A stretch of 64,000 nt of DNA from Parabacteroides distasonis ATCC 8503 (lineage in GTDB: Bacteria; Bacteroidota; Bacteroidia; Bacteroidales; Tannerellaceae): positions 1,449,501-1,513,500 of the forward strand of contig NC_009615.1 in assembly GCF_000012845.1 (NCBI RefSeq), written 5' to 3'. Below, piece after piece: positions 54,250 through 63,113 of this stretch; positions within the stretch are counted from its first letter, which is position 1; the number at the start of each line of letters is the position of its first letter. The position numbers and the translations under genes were made by a program. The notes below the pieces were generated by a model. It was not told the DNA's origin, searched no databases, and was given only the letters and a program-made list of their open reading frames with translations.

Positions 54250-54717
54250 ATGAAACAAGCCTATATCTCCACCCACCTTGCCGACGCCCAGTCCGCCGGC
54301 GCCCGCTTCCACCTAAACCCCATCATCCTCCTTGCCCAAGCCGCCCTAGAAAGCGGCTGGGGCACCTCCCGCCTAGCCCGTGAGGCCAACAACCATTTCG
54401 GCATCACCGGCTACGGGGCGAGCAACGCCTTCTGGCACGGGGGCCGTGTCATCGCCCGATACAAGCGGGGCGAGCTGCTGTTCCGCCGCTACGACTCGGC
54501 ACGCAACTCCTACCTCGACTTCGCCCGCCTCCTCGTCTGCTCCTACCCGCAGGCCGCCGCCATGAGCCGTTTCCCCGCCGACTACGCCAAGGCCATCGCC
54601 TACAGCCCCTACATCAGCGAGCTGAACGGCGACAACCGGGAGCGCTACCGGGAGACGCTGGTACAGCTCTGCCACGAGATCGAACCGATTTACTCATCCC
54701 TAAAAAACAACAATTGA
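54250..54717 (+). CDS. Glucosaminidase-domain cell-wall hydrolase (FlgJ/LytG-like)
   Basis: 155 residues, a single glucosaminidase domain: NPIILLAQAALESGWGTSRLA with the catalytic Glu, NNHFGITGYG, FRRYDSARNSYLDFARLL, YISELNGDNRERYRETL. It hydrolyses the glycan strand of peptidoglycan. No signal peptide, which is like phage endolysins rather than secreted autolysins; the following small membrane ORFs could act as a holin-like partner. It occupies the place that an amidase holds in many Bacteroides capsule loci. Confidence 0.85.
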   Translation: MKQAYISTHLADAQSAGARFHLNPIILLAQAALESGWGTSRLAREANNHFGITGYGASNAFWHGGRVIARYKRGELLFRRYDSARNSYLDFARLLVCSYPQAAAMSRFPADYAKAIAYSPYISELNGDNRERYRETLVQLCHEIEPIYSSLKNNN

Positions 54718-54718
54718 T

Positions 54719-55060
54719 ATGAATAAGATACGACAAATACTTGCCTTCGTCCGCAGCCTGCTGGATTTCTTGCTAAACCTAGGATCTCACACGCCCCAAA
54801 AACAACCGCCCCATGACACGACCGACACTCCCACGGAGCCCACGCCCCCCTTTCCCCCACTTCCGCCTGCTCGCCTTGGCCAGCCTCTTCCTGCTGGCGG
54901 CACTCTCCCTCCTGCTAGACATGCGGGAGGCAGCGCTGGCGGCTATCGGGGCGATACTCTCGCTCTCGTCCACCCCTCGCCCGGCCCCTTGAACCTGCTG
55001 GGCTGGGGGCTGATACTCTCGGCGGCGCTGAGCTCGCTGGGAAAGATATGGCCTCCTTAG
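54719..55060 (+). CDS. Small Pro-rich membrane protein (frame 1), uncertain
   Basis: 113 residues. Begins MNKIRQILAFVRSLLDFLLNL, then a long Pro/Thr-rich stretch (TDTPTEPTPPFPPLPP) and a C-terminal hydrophobic segment LNLLGWGLILSAALSSLGKI. It starts 1 bp after the hydrolase stop. The middle reads poorly as protein, and a second ORF (54813-54992) in another frame has a far better hydrophobic core. Joining the two frames late would give a holin-like protein. One of the two is real, or the gene is frameshifted. Confidence 0.4.
   Translation: MNKIRQILAFVRSLLDFLLNLGSHTPQKQPPHDTTDTPTEPTPPFPPLPPARLGQPLPAGGTLPPARHAGGSAGGYRGDTLALVHPSPGPLNLLGWGLILSAALSSLGKIWPP
54813..54992 (+). CDS. Alternative small membrane ORF (holin-like), overlapping frame
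   Basis: 59 residues: a basic, Pro-rich start (MTRPTLPRSPRPPF) and two hydrophobic runs, LLALASLFLLAALSLLL and AALAAIGAILSLSS, separated by DMRE. This is the compact two-helix form of a holin or small export accessory. It overlaps the previous ORF in another frame and lies just behind a cell-wall hydrolase gene. No family recognised; the GC richness makes chance ORFs likely. Confidence 0.35.
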   Translation: MTRPTLPRSPRPPFPHFRLLALASLFLLAALSLLLDMREAALAAIGAILSLSSTPRPAP

Positions 55061-55126
55061 GTGAGAAAAAAACGGCAGAATCAAACTCTTATTGAAAATT
55101 ATAAGTACTTTTGTAAAAAAAAGCGA

Positions 55127-56311
55127 ATGCACTTGTTAATCTACATAGATATCGCCCTATTCATTTTCATCGCCTTTTTCATAGGCTATGACCTATTTTT
55201 TACGTTGGCGTCCTTTTTTCGGAGGAGGCACCGGAAACACCGGAGCATACGGCTCCAGAAGTTCGCCGTCATCTTCGCCGCCTATAAGGAAGACCAAGTC
55301 ATACAGGAATCCGTGGAGCGCATCCTCCTGCAAGACTATCCGGCGGACAAATACCGGGTGATCGTGGTATCGGACCATATGCGGGAGGAGACGAACCAAG
55401 CGCTCGCCAAGCTCCCGATCGAGCTCCTCACGCCGGATTTCGAGCATAGCATGAAACATAAGTCCATCACCTACGCCTTGGAATACCTAAAAGAGGGAAT
55501 CGATAAAGTCGTCATCCTCGATGCCGACAACCTCACGGATACGGATTTCCTGACCCGGATCAACGATATCACGCAAGACAACATCGCCCTGCAAGCGCAC
55601 CGTACCCTCAAGAACGACAATACGCCGATAGCGGTATGGGACGGTATCTCCGAGGAGATCAACAACACCATCTTCCGCAAGGGGCGGGTCAATGTCGGGA
55701 TCTCCTCCTCCTTGATAGGCTCCGGCATGGTATTCGACTTCGGATGGCTGAAATCCCACATGCCCCAATGCGGCACTTTCGCCGAGGACAAGGAGCTGGA
55801 GATCTATCTCGCCACGGAAAATATCTTTGTCGATTACGCCGAGGACATCCTCGTGTACGACGAGAAGACCTCACGCCAAGAGGTCATGGCACGGCAAAGA
55901 TCCCGCTGGTTCCACGCCCAACTGCTGGCATTCTCTTTGATCATACGGCATCTTGACCTCCGTACCCTCAACTGGAATTATATAGACAAGGCGGTCCAAT
56001 GGTTCCCGCTCCCAAGAATATTAAAACTGATCATCCCACTCATCCTCGCCTTGGCATGGAGTCTCACGGCTTTCCCGCTTGCCCTGAAATGGTATGGACT
56101 GATATTAATCAGCATCTTGACATATACGCTGGCCATTCCCCGCAAGATGCATACACGGAAACTTTACAGGAATCTGTCGAGGCTCCCTTTTCTCTTTTGC
56201 GTCTTGATAAAAGGATATATAGCCTCCTTGCGCCGGGTGAAGGAGAAGGACACCAGCTTCCAGAGTACTCCTCATGACATAACGATAAAAAATAAAGAAA
56301 ATAATGGCTAA
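55127..56311 (+). CDS. Membrane glycosyltransferase, family 2
   Basis: 394 residues from the ATG at 55127 (MHLLIYIDIALF); an upstream GTG at 55061 would prefix a charged, unlikely segment. A TACTTTTG -7 box lies 13 bp ahead of this ATG. N-terminal membrane helix, GT2 core (FAVIFAAYKEDQVIQESVE; DXD in ILDADN; FAEDKELEIYL; RQRSRW) and C-terminal membrane helices. Strongly similar in order and motifs to 40341-41567. First of three overlapping glycosyltransferase genes. Confidence 0.86.
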   Translation: MHLLIYIDIALFIFIAFFIGYDLFFTLASFFRRRHRKHRSIRLQKFAVIFAAYKEDQVIQESVERILLQDYPADKYRVIVVSDHMREETNQALAKLPIELLTPDFEHSMKHKSITYALEYLKEGIDKVVILDADNLTDTDFLTRINDITQDNIALQAHRTLKNDNTPIAVWDGISEEINNTIFRKGRVNVGISSSLIGSGMVFDFGWLKSHMPQCGTFAEDKELEIYLATENIFVDYAEDILVYDEKTSRQEVMARQRSRWFHAQLLAFSLIIRHLDLRTLNWNYIDKAVQWFPLPRILKLIIPLILALAWSLTAFPLALKWYGLILISILTYTLAIPRKMHTRKLYRNLSRLPFLFCVLIKGYIASLRRVKEKDTSFQSTPHDITIKNKENNG

Positions 56312-57227
56312 AAAAGTATCCATCATCACCATCAATTACAATGGGAAGGATGATACCGTAGACCTAATCGAGTCGTTCGGTCGGTACGAAACCTATCCTT
56401 ATGAGATTATCATCATCGATAATGGCTCGAAAAATTACGGCGAACACCATGTACTCAGTAAATATAGCCCCAAGCCAATAGTGATTCGCAGCGACAAGAA
56501 CCTCGGGTTCGCCGGCGGGAACAACCTAGGGATTCCATACGCCGACGGTGATTATATCCTGTTTCTCAACAACGACACGATCATCAACCAACCGATACTA
56601 GAGAACCTAGCAAGGGCTCTCGACAACAATCCGCAAATAGGATGTGTCTCCCCCAAGATAGCGTGCTGGCCTGAGAAGAAGCAGCTACAGTACTCAGGCT
56701 CCACCCCGATGAGCCCGGTTACCCTCCGCAACGAGAATATCGGATTCGGTCAAACCGACACGGGACAATTCAATAAATCCCGCTATACGGCATTCGCCCA
56801 CGGCGCGGCCATGATGATCCGGACCACGGATATCAAGAAGTTCGGGATGATGCCGGAATTTTATTTCCTTTACTACGAGGAGCTGGACTGGTGCGTGCAA
56901 ATAAGGCGGGCCGGGCTGAAAATCTGGTACGAGGCTACCTCCACCGTCTATCATAAGGAGAGCATGAGCGTAGGGAAACAAAGTCCGCTTCAGGTCTATT
57001 ATCATACCCGCAACCGCCTTTTATTCGCCAAACGATCGATCGATAAAAGGGATGAAAGGATTTACGCATACATCTACCAAACCCTAGTGGCTTTCCCGAA
57101 ACGCCTCTCGATCTATCTCGTAAAAGGGAAATTCCGGCTGATCGGGGCGCTAGGCAAGGGATTAATAAACGGATTAATCGCAATCAACAAGGATATGAAT
57201 TATGGAAAAGAGCTGTCAAGTCATTGA
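56304..57227 (+). CDS. Glycosyltransferase, family 2 (rhamnosyltransferase-like)
   Basis: 307 residues. VSIITINYNGKDDTVDLIES, LGFAGGNNLGIPYADGDYIL, FLNNDT in place of DXD, GAAMMIRTTDIKKFGMMPE, YYEELDWCVQIRRAG: the WbbL/rhamnosyltransferase-type GT2 pattern. Soluble. It overlaps the genes on both sides (8 and 26 bp). The acceptor is unknown. Confidence 0.87.
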   Translation: MAKKVSIITINYNGKDDTVDLIESFGRYETYPYEIIIIDNGSKNYGEHHVLSKYSPKPIVIRSDKNLGFAGGNNLGIPYADGDYILFLNNDTIINQPILENLARALDNNPQIGCVSPKIACWPEKKQLQYSGSTPMSPVTLRNENIGFGQTDTGQFNKSRYTAFAHGAAMMIRTTDIKKFGMMPEFYFLYYEELDWCVQIRRAGLKIWYEATSTVYHKESMSVGKQSPLQVYYHTRNRLLFAKRSIDKRDERIYAYIYQTLVAFPKRLSIYLVKGKFRLIGALGKGLINGLIAINKDMNYGKELSSH

Positions 57228-58389
57228 GATCCTCTTCTGGATCGGGATCGGGATCGTTTTCTATACCTATCTGGGGTATGGGATCGTATTATACCTTATG
57301 GTCAAGATCAAGGAGCTGTTCGTAAAACCCCGGTCCCCCCGCCTTCCAGAGCCGCTGCCGGAGGCCACGTTGCTGATAGCCGCCTACAACGAGGAGGCGA
57401 TCGTGGCGAGCAAGATGGTGAATTGCAGACAACTGGATTATCCGGCGGATAAGCTGAGACTGGTCTGGATCACCGATGGAAGCAATGACAACACGAATGA
57501 GAGATTAAAAGAGTACCCGGAGGTCACCGTGCTGTACCAACCACGGCGACAAGGCAAGACAGCCGCCTTGAACCGGGCCATCCCCTACGTGAAGACCCCC
57601 TACGTGATCTTCACCGACGCCAACACGATGCTGAACAAGGGAGCCATCAAGGAGATCATACGCCAGTTCAGCGACCCGCGGGTAGGCTGCGTGGCCGGAG
57701 AGAAACGGGTAGAGATACAAGCCGAGCAAGGAGCCACCGCCGGAGAAGGCATATACTGGAAATACGAGTCCGCCCTCAAGCGACTGGACTACCGGTTATA
57801 CTCCACCGTCGGAGCGGCAGGCGAGCTCTTCGCCATCCGTACCTCCCTCTTCGAGCAGATGCCCCCGGATACCCTGCTGGACGATTTCATCCTCTCCCTG
57901 CGCATAGCGATGAGAGGCTACAAGATCGCCTACAGCAAAGAGGCGTACGCCCTCGAGAGCGCCTCCCTGAACATGCGGGAGGAGGAGAAACGTAAAGTAC
58001 GCATATCGGCCGGAGGATTGCAATCGGTATGGCGGCTACGGGGATTATTGAATATCTTCCGGTACGGGATACTGAGCTTCCAATACATCAGCCACCGGGT
58101 ACTGCGCTGGACGCTGACGCCGGTCGTGCTCTTCGCCCTCCTGCCCCTCAACCTTCTCCTAGCCTGTACCGGGCATACCCTTTACACGGTCATCCTTGCC
58201 CTGCAATTAGCGTTTTACCTGCTGGGATACTTGGGGTATAAAATGGAAAAACGGAACATCCGGAACAAGCTATTATTCATTCCTTATTACTTTTTATTCA
58301 TGAATATCAATGTCATACGAGGGTATAGCTATCTCGCTAAGCATAAAGGCACAGGCGCTTGGGAAAAAGCCAAACGAGGCGCGGGATAA
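57202..58389 (+). CDS. Membrane glycosyltransferase, family 2 (processive-type layout)
   Basis: 395 residues. One N-terminal helix (about 12-35), GT2 domain with TLLIAAYNEEAIV, WITDGSNDNT, RQGKTAALNRAIPYV, FTDANTML (DXN/DXD-like), EDFILSL-equivalent LLDDFILSLRI and AGGLQSVWRL (the Q-x-x-W acceptor motif, weak), then three C-terminal helices. Similar in layout to PgaC and cellulose-synthase-like enzymes. It may polymerise or extend a glycan, or add one sugar; this cannot be decided here. Confidence 0.83.
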   Translation: MEKSCQVIEILFWIGIGIVFYTYLGYGIVLYLMVKIKELFVKPRSPRLPEPLPEATLLIAAYNEEAIVASKMVNCRQLDYPADKLRLVWITDGSNDNTNERLKEYPEVTVLYQPRRQGKTAALNRAIPYVKTPYVIFTDANTMLNKGAIKEIIRQFSDPRVGCVAGEKRVEIQAEQGATAGEGIYWKYESALKRLDYRLYSTVGAAGELFAIRTSLFEQMPPDTLLDDFILSLRIAMRGYKIAYSKEAYALESASLNMREEEKRKVRISAGGLQSVWRLRGLLNIFRYGILSFQYISHRVLRWTLTPVVLFALLPLNLLLACTGHTLYTVILALQLAFYLLGYLGYKMEKRNIRNKLLFIPYYFLFMNINVIRGYSYLAKHKGTGAWEKAKRGAG

Positions 58390-58501
58390 AAAAATAAAAA
58401 AATAGATGGATAAATAGTCGTTATATGTCGACTTTAATTAATACTTTTGCGCTATTGATACTATTTGAATATCAAGAAAACTAGAACACAATTTAGATAC
58501 A

Positions 58502-59626
58502 ATGGATAAATTGGCCTCAGAGTATAAAGTTCTTATCGTAGATGATGTCCCTACAAACGTCATGCTAGTACAAGCCATACTGAAGAAAGAGGGATATACG
58601 CTTTTGACTTGCGACAGCGGGACAAAAGCACTACGCATAGCTAACGAGAAACACCCAAATCTGATATTACTCGATATCATGATGCCTGAGATGGACGGAT
58701 ATGAGGTCCTCCAGCATCTGAAAAGCAATCCCGAGACTACGGATATACCCGTGATTATCATGTCCGCCCTAAGCGATATGCAAAGCATCGTGAAAGGTTA
58801 CCAATTGGGCGCCACCGAATACGTCACAAAGCCTTTCCAACGTGAGGAGCTGGTGAAGAGGGTGGCCCACCGCTACGAGCTTTACAGCATCAAGCGCATC
58901 AAGGCCGAGCTGGAGAACACGATCGAGTCTAGGGATACGCTATACTCCGTTATCGCCCATGACCTGCGTTCCCCGCTAGGCTCGTTGAAAATGATGAATA
59001 ACGCCATCTTGATGATGGTGGACAAGGAGCGGGTAGGCGACGAGGTGTACGAGATGATCCAGATGATGAACAAGACCTCCGAGGAGATCTTCCTCTTGCT
59101 GGACAACCTGCTGAAATGGGCCAAGAACCGCTTGAACAAGCAGCACGTATATAAGCAACAGACCGACATAAACAGTATCATCGACAGTACCGCCGAGATG
59201 TATGTCCCGATGGCGGCGCAAAAAGGCGTGAAGATTATCCTAGAAAATCTGGATAAAGAGCTGGTAGGCTTGGTCGATATCGATATGCTCAAGACGATTA
59301 TCCGTAACCTGATCTCTAACGCCATGAAGTTTAGTTTCGAGGGGGGCACGATCACCTTATCCTCACGCTCCGAGGGGGATTTCGTAACCGTTAGCGTGAA
59401 AGATACCGGCAAGGGCATCAAGAAAGAGGATCAAGACAAGCTCTTGAAACAAGACTCGCATTTCACGACCTACGGGACGAAGAACGAGAAAGGCTCCGGT
59501 CTGGGATTGATGCTTTGCAAGGACTTCGTGGAGCTTCATGGAGGAAAGCTTTGGTTCGAGTCCGAGGGCGAGGGCAAAGGAACGACCTTCCTGTTCTCGA
59601 TGAAGGCGCTGAACCAAGAGGCATAG
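58502..59626 (+). CDS. Soluble receiver-histidine kinase hybrid
   Basis: 374 residues without membrane segments. Residues 8-125 are a receiver domain (LIVDDVP, phospho-Asp in ILLDIMMPEMDG, TKPF). Then a HisKA domain with His in VIAHDLRSPLGSLKMM (about 155) and an ATPase domain with N-box NLISNAMKF, DTGKGI and GSGLGLMLCKDF. A receiver in front of a kinase is typical of proteins fed by another sensor or by phosphorelay. It follows the last glycosyltransferase gene by 112 bp, with a TACTTTTG -7 box at 58442. It is the only kinase near the lone receiver gene at the other end of the locus. Confidence 0.9.
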   Translation: MDKLASEYKVLIVDDVPTNVMLVQAILKKEGYTLLTCDSGTKALRIANEKHPNLILLDIMMPEMDGYEVLQHLKSNPETTDIPVIIMSALSDMQSIVKGYQLGATEYVTKPFQREELVKRVAHRYELYSIKRIKAELENTIESRDTLYSVIAHDLRSPLGSLKMMNNAILMMVDKERVGDEVYEMIQMMNKTSEEIFLLLDNLLKWAKNRLNKQHVYKQQTDINSIIDSTAEMYVPMAAQKGVKIILENLDKELVGLVDIDMLKTIIRNLISNAMKFSFEGGTITLSSRSEGDFVTVSVKDTGKGIKKEDQDKLLKQDSHFTTYGTKNEKGSGLGLMLCKDFVELHGGKLWFESEGEGKGTTFLFSMKALNQEA

Positions 59627-59702
59627 CCGATCGACGTACCGCCTGTCCCTACCGATCGTAGACAAGTGTCGTACAAACAAACTAAATATTTCGTATATTT
59701 GC

Positions 59703-59730
59703 ATCCCGGATTAATATCCGGGATTTTTTT
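59703..59730 (+). terminator. Terminator behind the hybrid kinase gene
   Basis: ATCCCGGAT and ATCCGGGAT with a TAAT loop, followed by seven Ts. A TATATTTG box at 59694-59701 directly adjoins it and may be a promoter for queD, or chance. Confidence 0.75.
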
Positions 59731-59786
59731 GTGTGCCGAGGTGACATTAGGTACATTATTATTTATCGTATAAACATTATTATCGT

Positions 59787-60119
59787 ATGTATACCGTAAT
59801 TAAACGTATGGAGATCTCCGCTTCCCATAGCTTGAGATTGTCCTACCCCAGCAAATGTGAGAATCTACATGGTCACAATTGGATGATCACGGTTTATTGC
59901 CGCTCCAAGGAATTAAACGCCGATGGCATGGTAGTCGATTTCAGCCATATCAAGAGATCGGTGAAATCCCTGTTGGACCACCAGAACTTGAACGATATCT
60001 TGCCTTTCAACCCGACGGCGGAGAACATAGCCTTTTGGGTATACGAGCAGATCCCGTCTTGTTTCAAGGTAGAGGTAAAAGAGTCTGAGGGTAATACGGC
60101 GATCTATGAGGAAGATTAA
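59787..60119 (+). CDS. queD: 6-carboxytetrahydropterin synthase
   Basis: 110 residues, a compact QueD. Converts dihydroneopterin triphosphate to 6-carboxytetrahydropterin in queuosine biosynthesis. Zn-binding His in SASHSLRLSYPSKC and LHGHNWMI (HxH), catalytic Cys in PSKCENLHGH, and ESEGNTAIYEE at the end. Overlaps queE by 14 bp. Confidence 0.93.
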   Translation: MYTVIKRMEISASHSLRLSYPSKCENLHGHNWMITVYCRSKELNADGMVVDFSHIKRSVKSLLDHQNLNDILPFNPTAENIAFWVYEQIPSCFKVEVKESEGNTAIYEED

Positions 60120-60651
60120 CGAGATATTCTACAGCTTGCAAGGCGAAGGGTTCCATACGGGGACTCCCGCCGTATTCGTCCGCTTCTCCGGTTGCAACCT
60201 GAGATGTGGCTTCTGCGACACCCGCCACGAGGAGGGCGTGATGATGACGGACGAGGAGATCGTGGAGAAGGTATCTTCCTTTCCCGCACGGATGGTGATC
60301 CTGACGGGAGGAGAACCTAGCCTCTGGATCGACAAGTCGCTCATATCCCGCTTGCGTGAGGCGGGGAAACAGGTCTGTATCGAGACCAACGGCACACGCC
60401 CCCTGCCCGACGGCATCGACTGGGTGACTTGCTCGCCCAAGGAGAACGCCCCGGTGGTATTGGAAAGAGTCGACGAGATAAAGGTGGTTTATACCGGGCA
60501 AGACCTGTCCGCATACGCCGAAATCCCCGCACGGTACCATTTCCTGCAACCCTGCTCCTGCCAAAATACGAAAGAGGTAGTGGATTACATCCTCCGGCAT
60601 CCCCGGTGGAGACTAAGTCTGCAAACCCATAAACTGATCGATATCCAATAG
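60106..60651 (+). CDS. queE: 7-carboxy-7-deazaguanine synthase (radical SAM)
   Basis: 181 residues. Converts 6-carboxytetrahydropterin to 7-carboxy-7-deazaguanine, the next step after QueD. EIFYSLQGEGFHTGTPAVF, a radical-SAM cluster spaced CNLRCGFC (CxxxCxxC), VILTGGEPSLW and IETNGTRPLP are all present. A short QueE, in line with Bacteroidetes forms. Co-transcribed with queD. Confidence 0.94.
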   Translation: MRKINEIFYSLQGEGFHTGTPAVFVRFSGCNLRCGFCDTRHEEGVMMTDEEIVEKVSSFPARMVILTGGEPSLWIDKSLISRLREAGKQVCIETNGTRPLPDGIDWVTCSPKENAPVVLERVDEIKVVYTGQDLSAYAEIPARYHFLQPCSCQNTKEVVDYILRHPRWRLSLQTHKLIDIQ

Positions 60652-60658
60652 ATAGGAT

Positions 60659-60681
60659 GAGACGGGGGCATGCCCCGTCTC
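60659..60681. terminator. Bidirectional terminator between queE and pyrC
   Basis: GAGACGGGG with CCCCGTCTC, 5-nt loop, centred between two convergent genes. Same stem family as 48679-48700. Confidence 0.65.
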
Positions 60682-60686
60682 TACTG

Positions 60687-62033
60687 CTATAGATAACGGA
60701 CTTCTTTACCTCTCACGGCGTCATTCACCTCTCCATCGCCATAGGCCAACTCGCCATTCACGAAAGTCTTCCATACACCATGGTGGAACGTATAGCCCTC
60801 GAAAGGAGACCAACCGCATTTGTACAAGATATTCTCCTTCGATACCGTCCAAGTCCTCTCCGGATCGATCAATACGATATCGGCGTAGTATCCGGGACGG
60901 ATGTATCCCCTCCTATCGATACGGAACAGCTCCGCCGGCATATGCGCCATCTTCTCGACCACCTTCTCGTACGTGAAACGGCCTTCCATCGCCAGCTCCA
61001 ACATCGTGATCAAGGAGTGCTGGATAAGCGGTCCTCCGGAAGCCGCCTTCAAGCAAGAGCCTTGCTTCTCCTCCGGTAGATGCGGGGCATGGTCGGTAGC
61101 CACGATATCGATCGTATTGTTATTGACCGCCTCACGCAGCGCCGCGCGATCCTCGATCGTCTTGATAGAAGGATTCCACTTGATACGATTACCGAATTGG
61201 GCGTAGTCGCCGTCATGAAACCACAGATGGTGCACGCAGACCTCGCCGGTTATCTTTTTCTCGCTCAAGGGAAGATGGTTACTGAGCAACGATAATTCCT
61301 TCTCCGTGGAGAGATGCAGGATATGCAAACGGGAATCCAAGCGGGTAGCCAGTTCAACCGCCTCGGCCGAGCATTGGTAGCAGGCCTCCTCGCTACGGAT
61401 CTTGCTATGGAAAGAGATATCCAGATCCTCGCCATGCAGGTTCGTGTAATACTGGATATTACGCCGGATCACCTCCTCTTTCTCCGCATGGATGGCGATC
61501 AGCATACCGGCCTCGCCAAAGATACGCTCCAACGAGTCTTTCTTGTCCACCAGCATATTTCCCGTAGACGAGCCGAGAAAGAGTTTCAGTCCCGGCACAC
61601 GGCTACGATCCAGCCTGCGGATCTCGTCCATATTATCGTTTGTCCCACCGAAGAAGAAGGAGTAATTCGCACGGGAGACCTCGGCGGCACGGTTGAATTT
61701 CCATTCCAGATCGGCGATCGTCGTGGTCTGTGGCTTCGTGTTCGGCATATCCATGAAGGTCGTCACGCCACCGGCCACGGCCGCACGGCTCTCGGTCCCG
61801 ATATCCCCCTTATGGGTAAGCCCGGGGTCCCGGAAATGCACCTGATCGTCGATAACGCCCGGTATCAACCATTTCCCCGTAGCGTCGATCACTTGGTTCG
61901 CCTCGGCACGCACGTTCCCGGGAACCTCCCCCTCGAACACCGCCGCGATCTTATCCCCCTCCACCAACACCGAGCCGATAAAAGAACGGCCCTCGTTGAT
62001 GATTCTCGGATTTTGGATTAATATTTTATTCAT
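60687..62033 (-). CDS. pyrC: Dihydroorotase
   Basis: 448 residues from the ATG at 62033 ([11 protein letters not shown]); an ATG at 62060 would add nine residues with no counterpart. Third step of pyrimidine synthesis. [18 protein letters not shown] (the usual HxH has Gln in the first place, which I recall as common in Bacteroidetes members), [19 protein letters not shown], and [12 protein letters not shown] with the catalytic Asp. Likely co-transcribed with the gene upstream (39-bp gap). Confidence 0.92.
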   Translation of the reverse strand: MNKILIQNPRIINEGRSFIGSVLVEGDKIAAVFEGEVPGNVRAEANQVIDATGKWLIPGVIDDQVHFRDPGLTHKGDIGTESRAAVAGGVTTFMDMPNTKPQTTTIADLEWKFNRAAEVSRANYSFFFGGTNDNMDEIRRLDRSRVPGLKLFLGSSTGNMLVDKKDSLERIFGEAGMLIAIHAEKEEVIRRNIQYYTNLHGEDLDISFHSKIRSEEACYQCSAEAVELATRLDSRLHILHLSTEKELSLLSNHLPLSEKKITGEVCVHHLWFHDGDYAQFGNRIKWNPSIKTIEDRAALREAVNNNTIDIVATDHAPHLPEEKQGSCLKAASGGPLIQHSLITMLELAMEGRFTYEKVVEKMAHMPAELFRIDRRGYIRPGYYADIVLIDPERTWTVSKENILYKCGWSPFEGYTFHHGVWKTFVNGELAYGDGEVNDAVRGKEVRYL

Positions 62034-62072
62034 CTTTCTTATCCTATTATAAATTGTCAAACTCTGTTTTCA

Positions 62073-62822
62073 TTAGGCATGGCTCGCATGTTTCCTCGGA
62101 TACTTCCTGAAGAAACTCCACCATTTCAATTGAAGGACGCCGAATAAAGCCTCCCCGAATATCGAAGAGTTCATCTTGGAGACACCCAAGGCACGGTTGA
62201 TAAAGATGATCGGCACCTCCACGAGCTTAAAGCCGCACTTATAAGCCGTAAACTTCATCTCCACCTGAAAGGCGTATCCCTTGAAATGGACACGGTCCAG
62301 ATCGATCGTCTCCAGCACCTCACGGCGGTAACATTTAAAACCCGCCGTCGTATCCTGTATCTTCATACCCGTGACGATACGGACATACACCGAGGCGAAA
62401 TAAGACATCAACACACGGCCCAACGGCCAGTTCACCACATTCACCCCGTTGCAATACCTCGACCCGATGGCTACGTCGGCACCCTGCCCGGTACAAGCGG
62501 CGTATAGCTTCGGCAGGTCATTGGGATTATGACTGAAATCGGCGTCCATCTCAAAAATAAAATCATATTTATGCTCGATAGCCCATTTAAAACCCCGGAT
62601 ATAAGCGGTACCCAATCCCAGCTTCCCTTTACGCTCCACGATAAAAAGACGCTCCGGGAACTCCTTCTGCAAGCCCTTCACGATAGCCGCCGTCCCATCC
62701 GGAGAGCCATCATCGATCACCAAGATATGAAACACTTTCTCCAGCCCGAACACGGCACGAATGATATTCTCAATATTCTCCTTCTCGTTGTATGTAGGAA
62801 TAATGACGATACTGTCTGACAT
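62073..62822 (-). CDS. Polyprenol-phosphate mannosyltransferase-like GT2
   Basis: 249 residues. VIIPTYNEKENIENIIRAVF, VIDDGSPDGT, LGLGTAYIRGFKWAIEH, FEMDADFSHNP with the DAD site, SRYCNGVNVVNWPLGR, IQDTTAGFKCYRREVLE: all match the DPM1-like family that makes polyprenol-phosphate mannose. No C-terminal membrane segment. It is common next to pyrC in Bacteroidales. Its lipid-linked sugar may feed protein or surface glycosylation. Confidence 0.9.
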   Translation of the reverse strand: MSDSIVIIPTYNEKENIENIIRAVFGLEKVFHILVIDDGSPDGTAAIVKGLQKEFPERLFIVERKGKLGLGTAYIRGFKWAIEHKYDFIFEMDADFSHNPNDLPKLYAACTGQGADVAIGSRYCNGVNVVNWPLGRVLMSYFASVYVRIVTGMKIQDTTAGFKCYRREVLETIDLDRVHFKGYAFQVEMKFTAYKCGFKLVEVPIIFINRALGVSKMNSSIFGEALFGVLQLKWWSFFRKYPRKHASHA

Positions 62823-63044
62823 ATACTTTAATCAATTAATTTTTAGCTCATTATATATACGACTGTAAACCATTTGTAAATTACTCTCCAAAGTTACATA
62901 TTTTTTCTGTGTAAATCTATCATCCAGTTAGCCCATTCGTCTGTTCCATGATAAGCAAATGTATTTTGGCTTTTCACCCAACTTCCCCGATTTCCCCCTA
63001 AATGCCTAATACTCAAATTAAGTTGCTTTATTCTTCCACTTTTA

Positions 63045-63076
63045 TTCGATTATTCCAGCGTTTTTCCGTAAGTTTG
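63045..63076 (+). promoter_or_regulatory. Promoter of oxyR
   Basis: TTCG at 63045-63048 (3 of 4 matches to TTTG), exactly 20 bp, then TAAGTTTG at 63069-63076, 37 bp ahead of the ATG. Confidence 0.55.
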
Positions 63077-63113
63077 TCTTCATTAATTTCTAACGCTTGT
63101 AAAATTAAGTACT

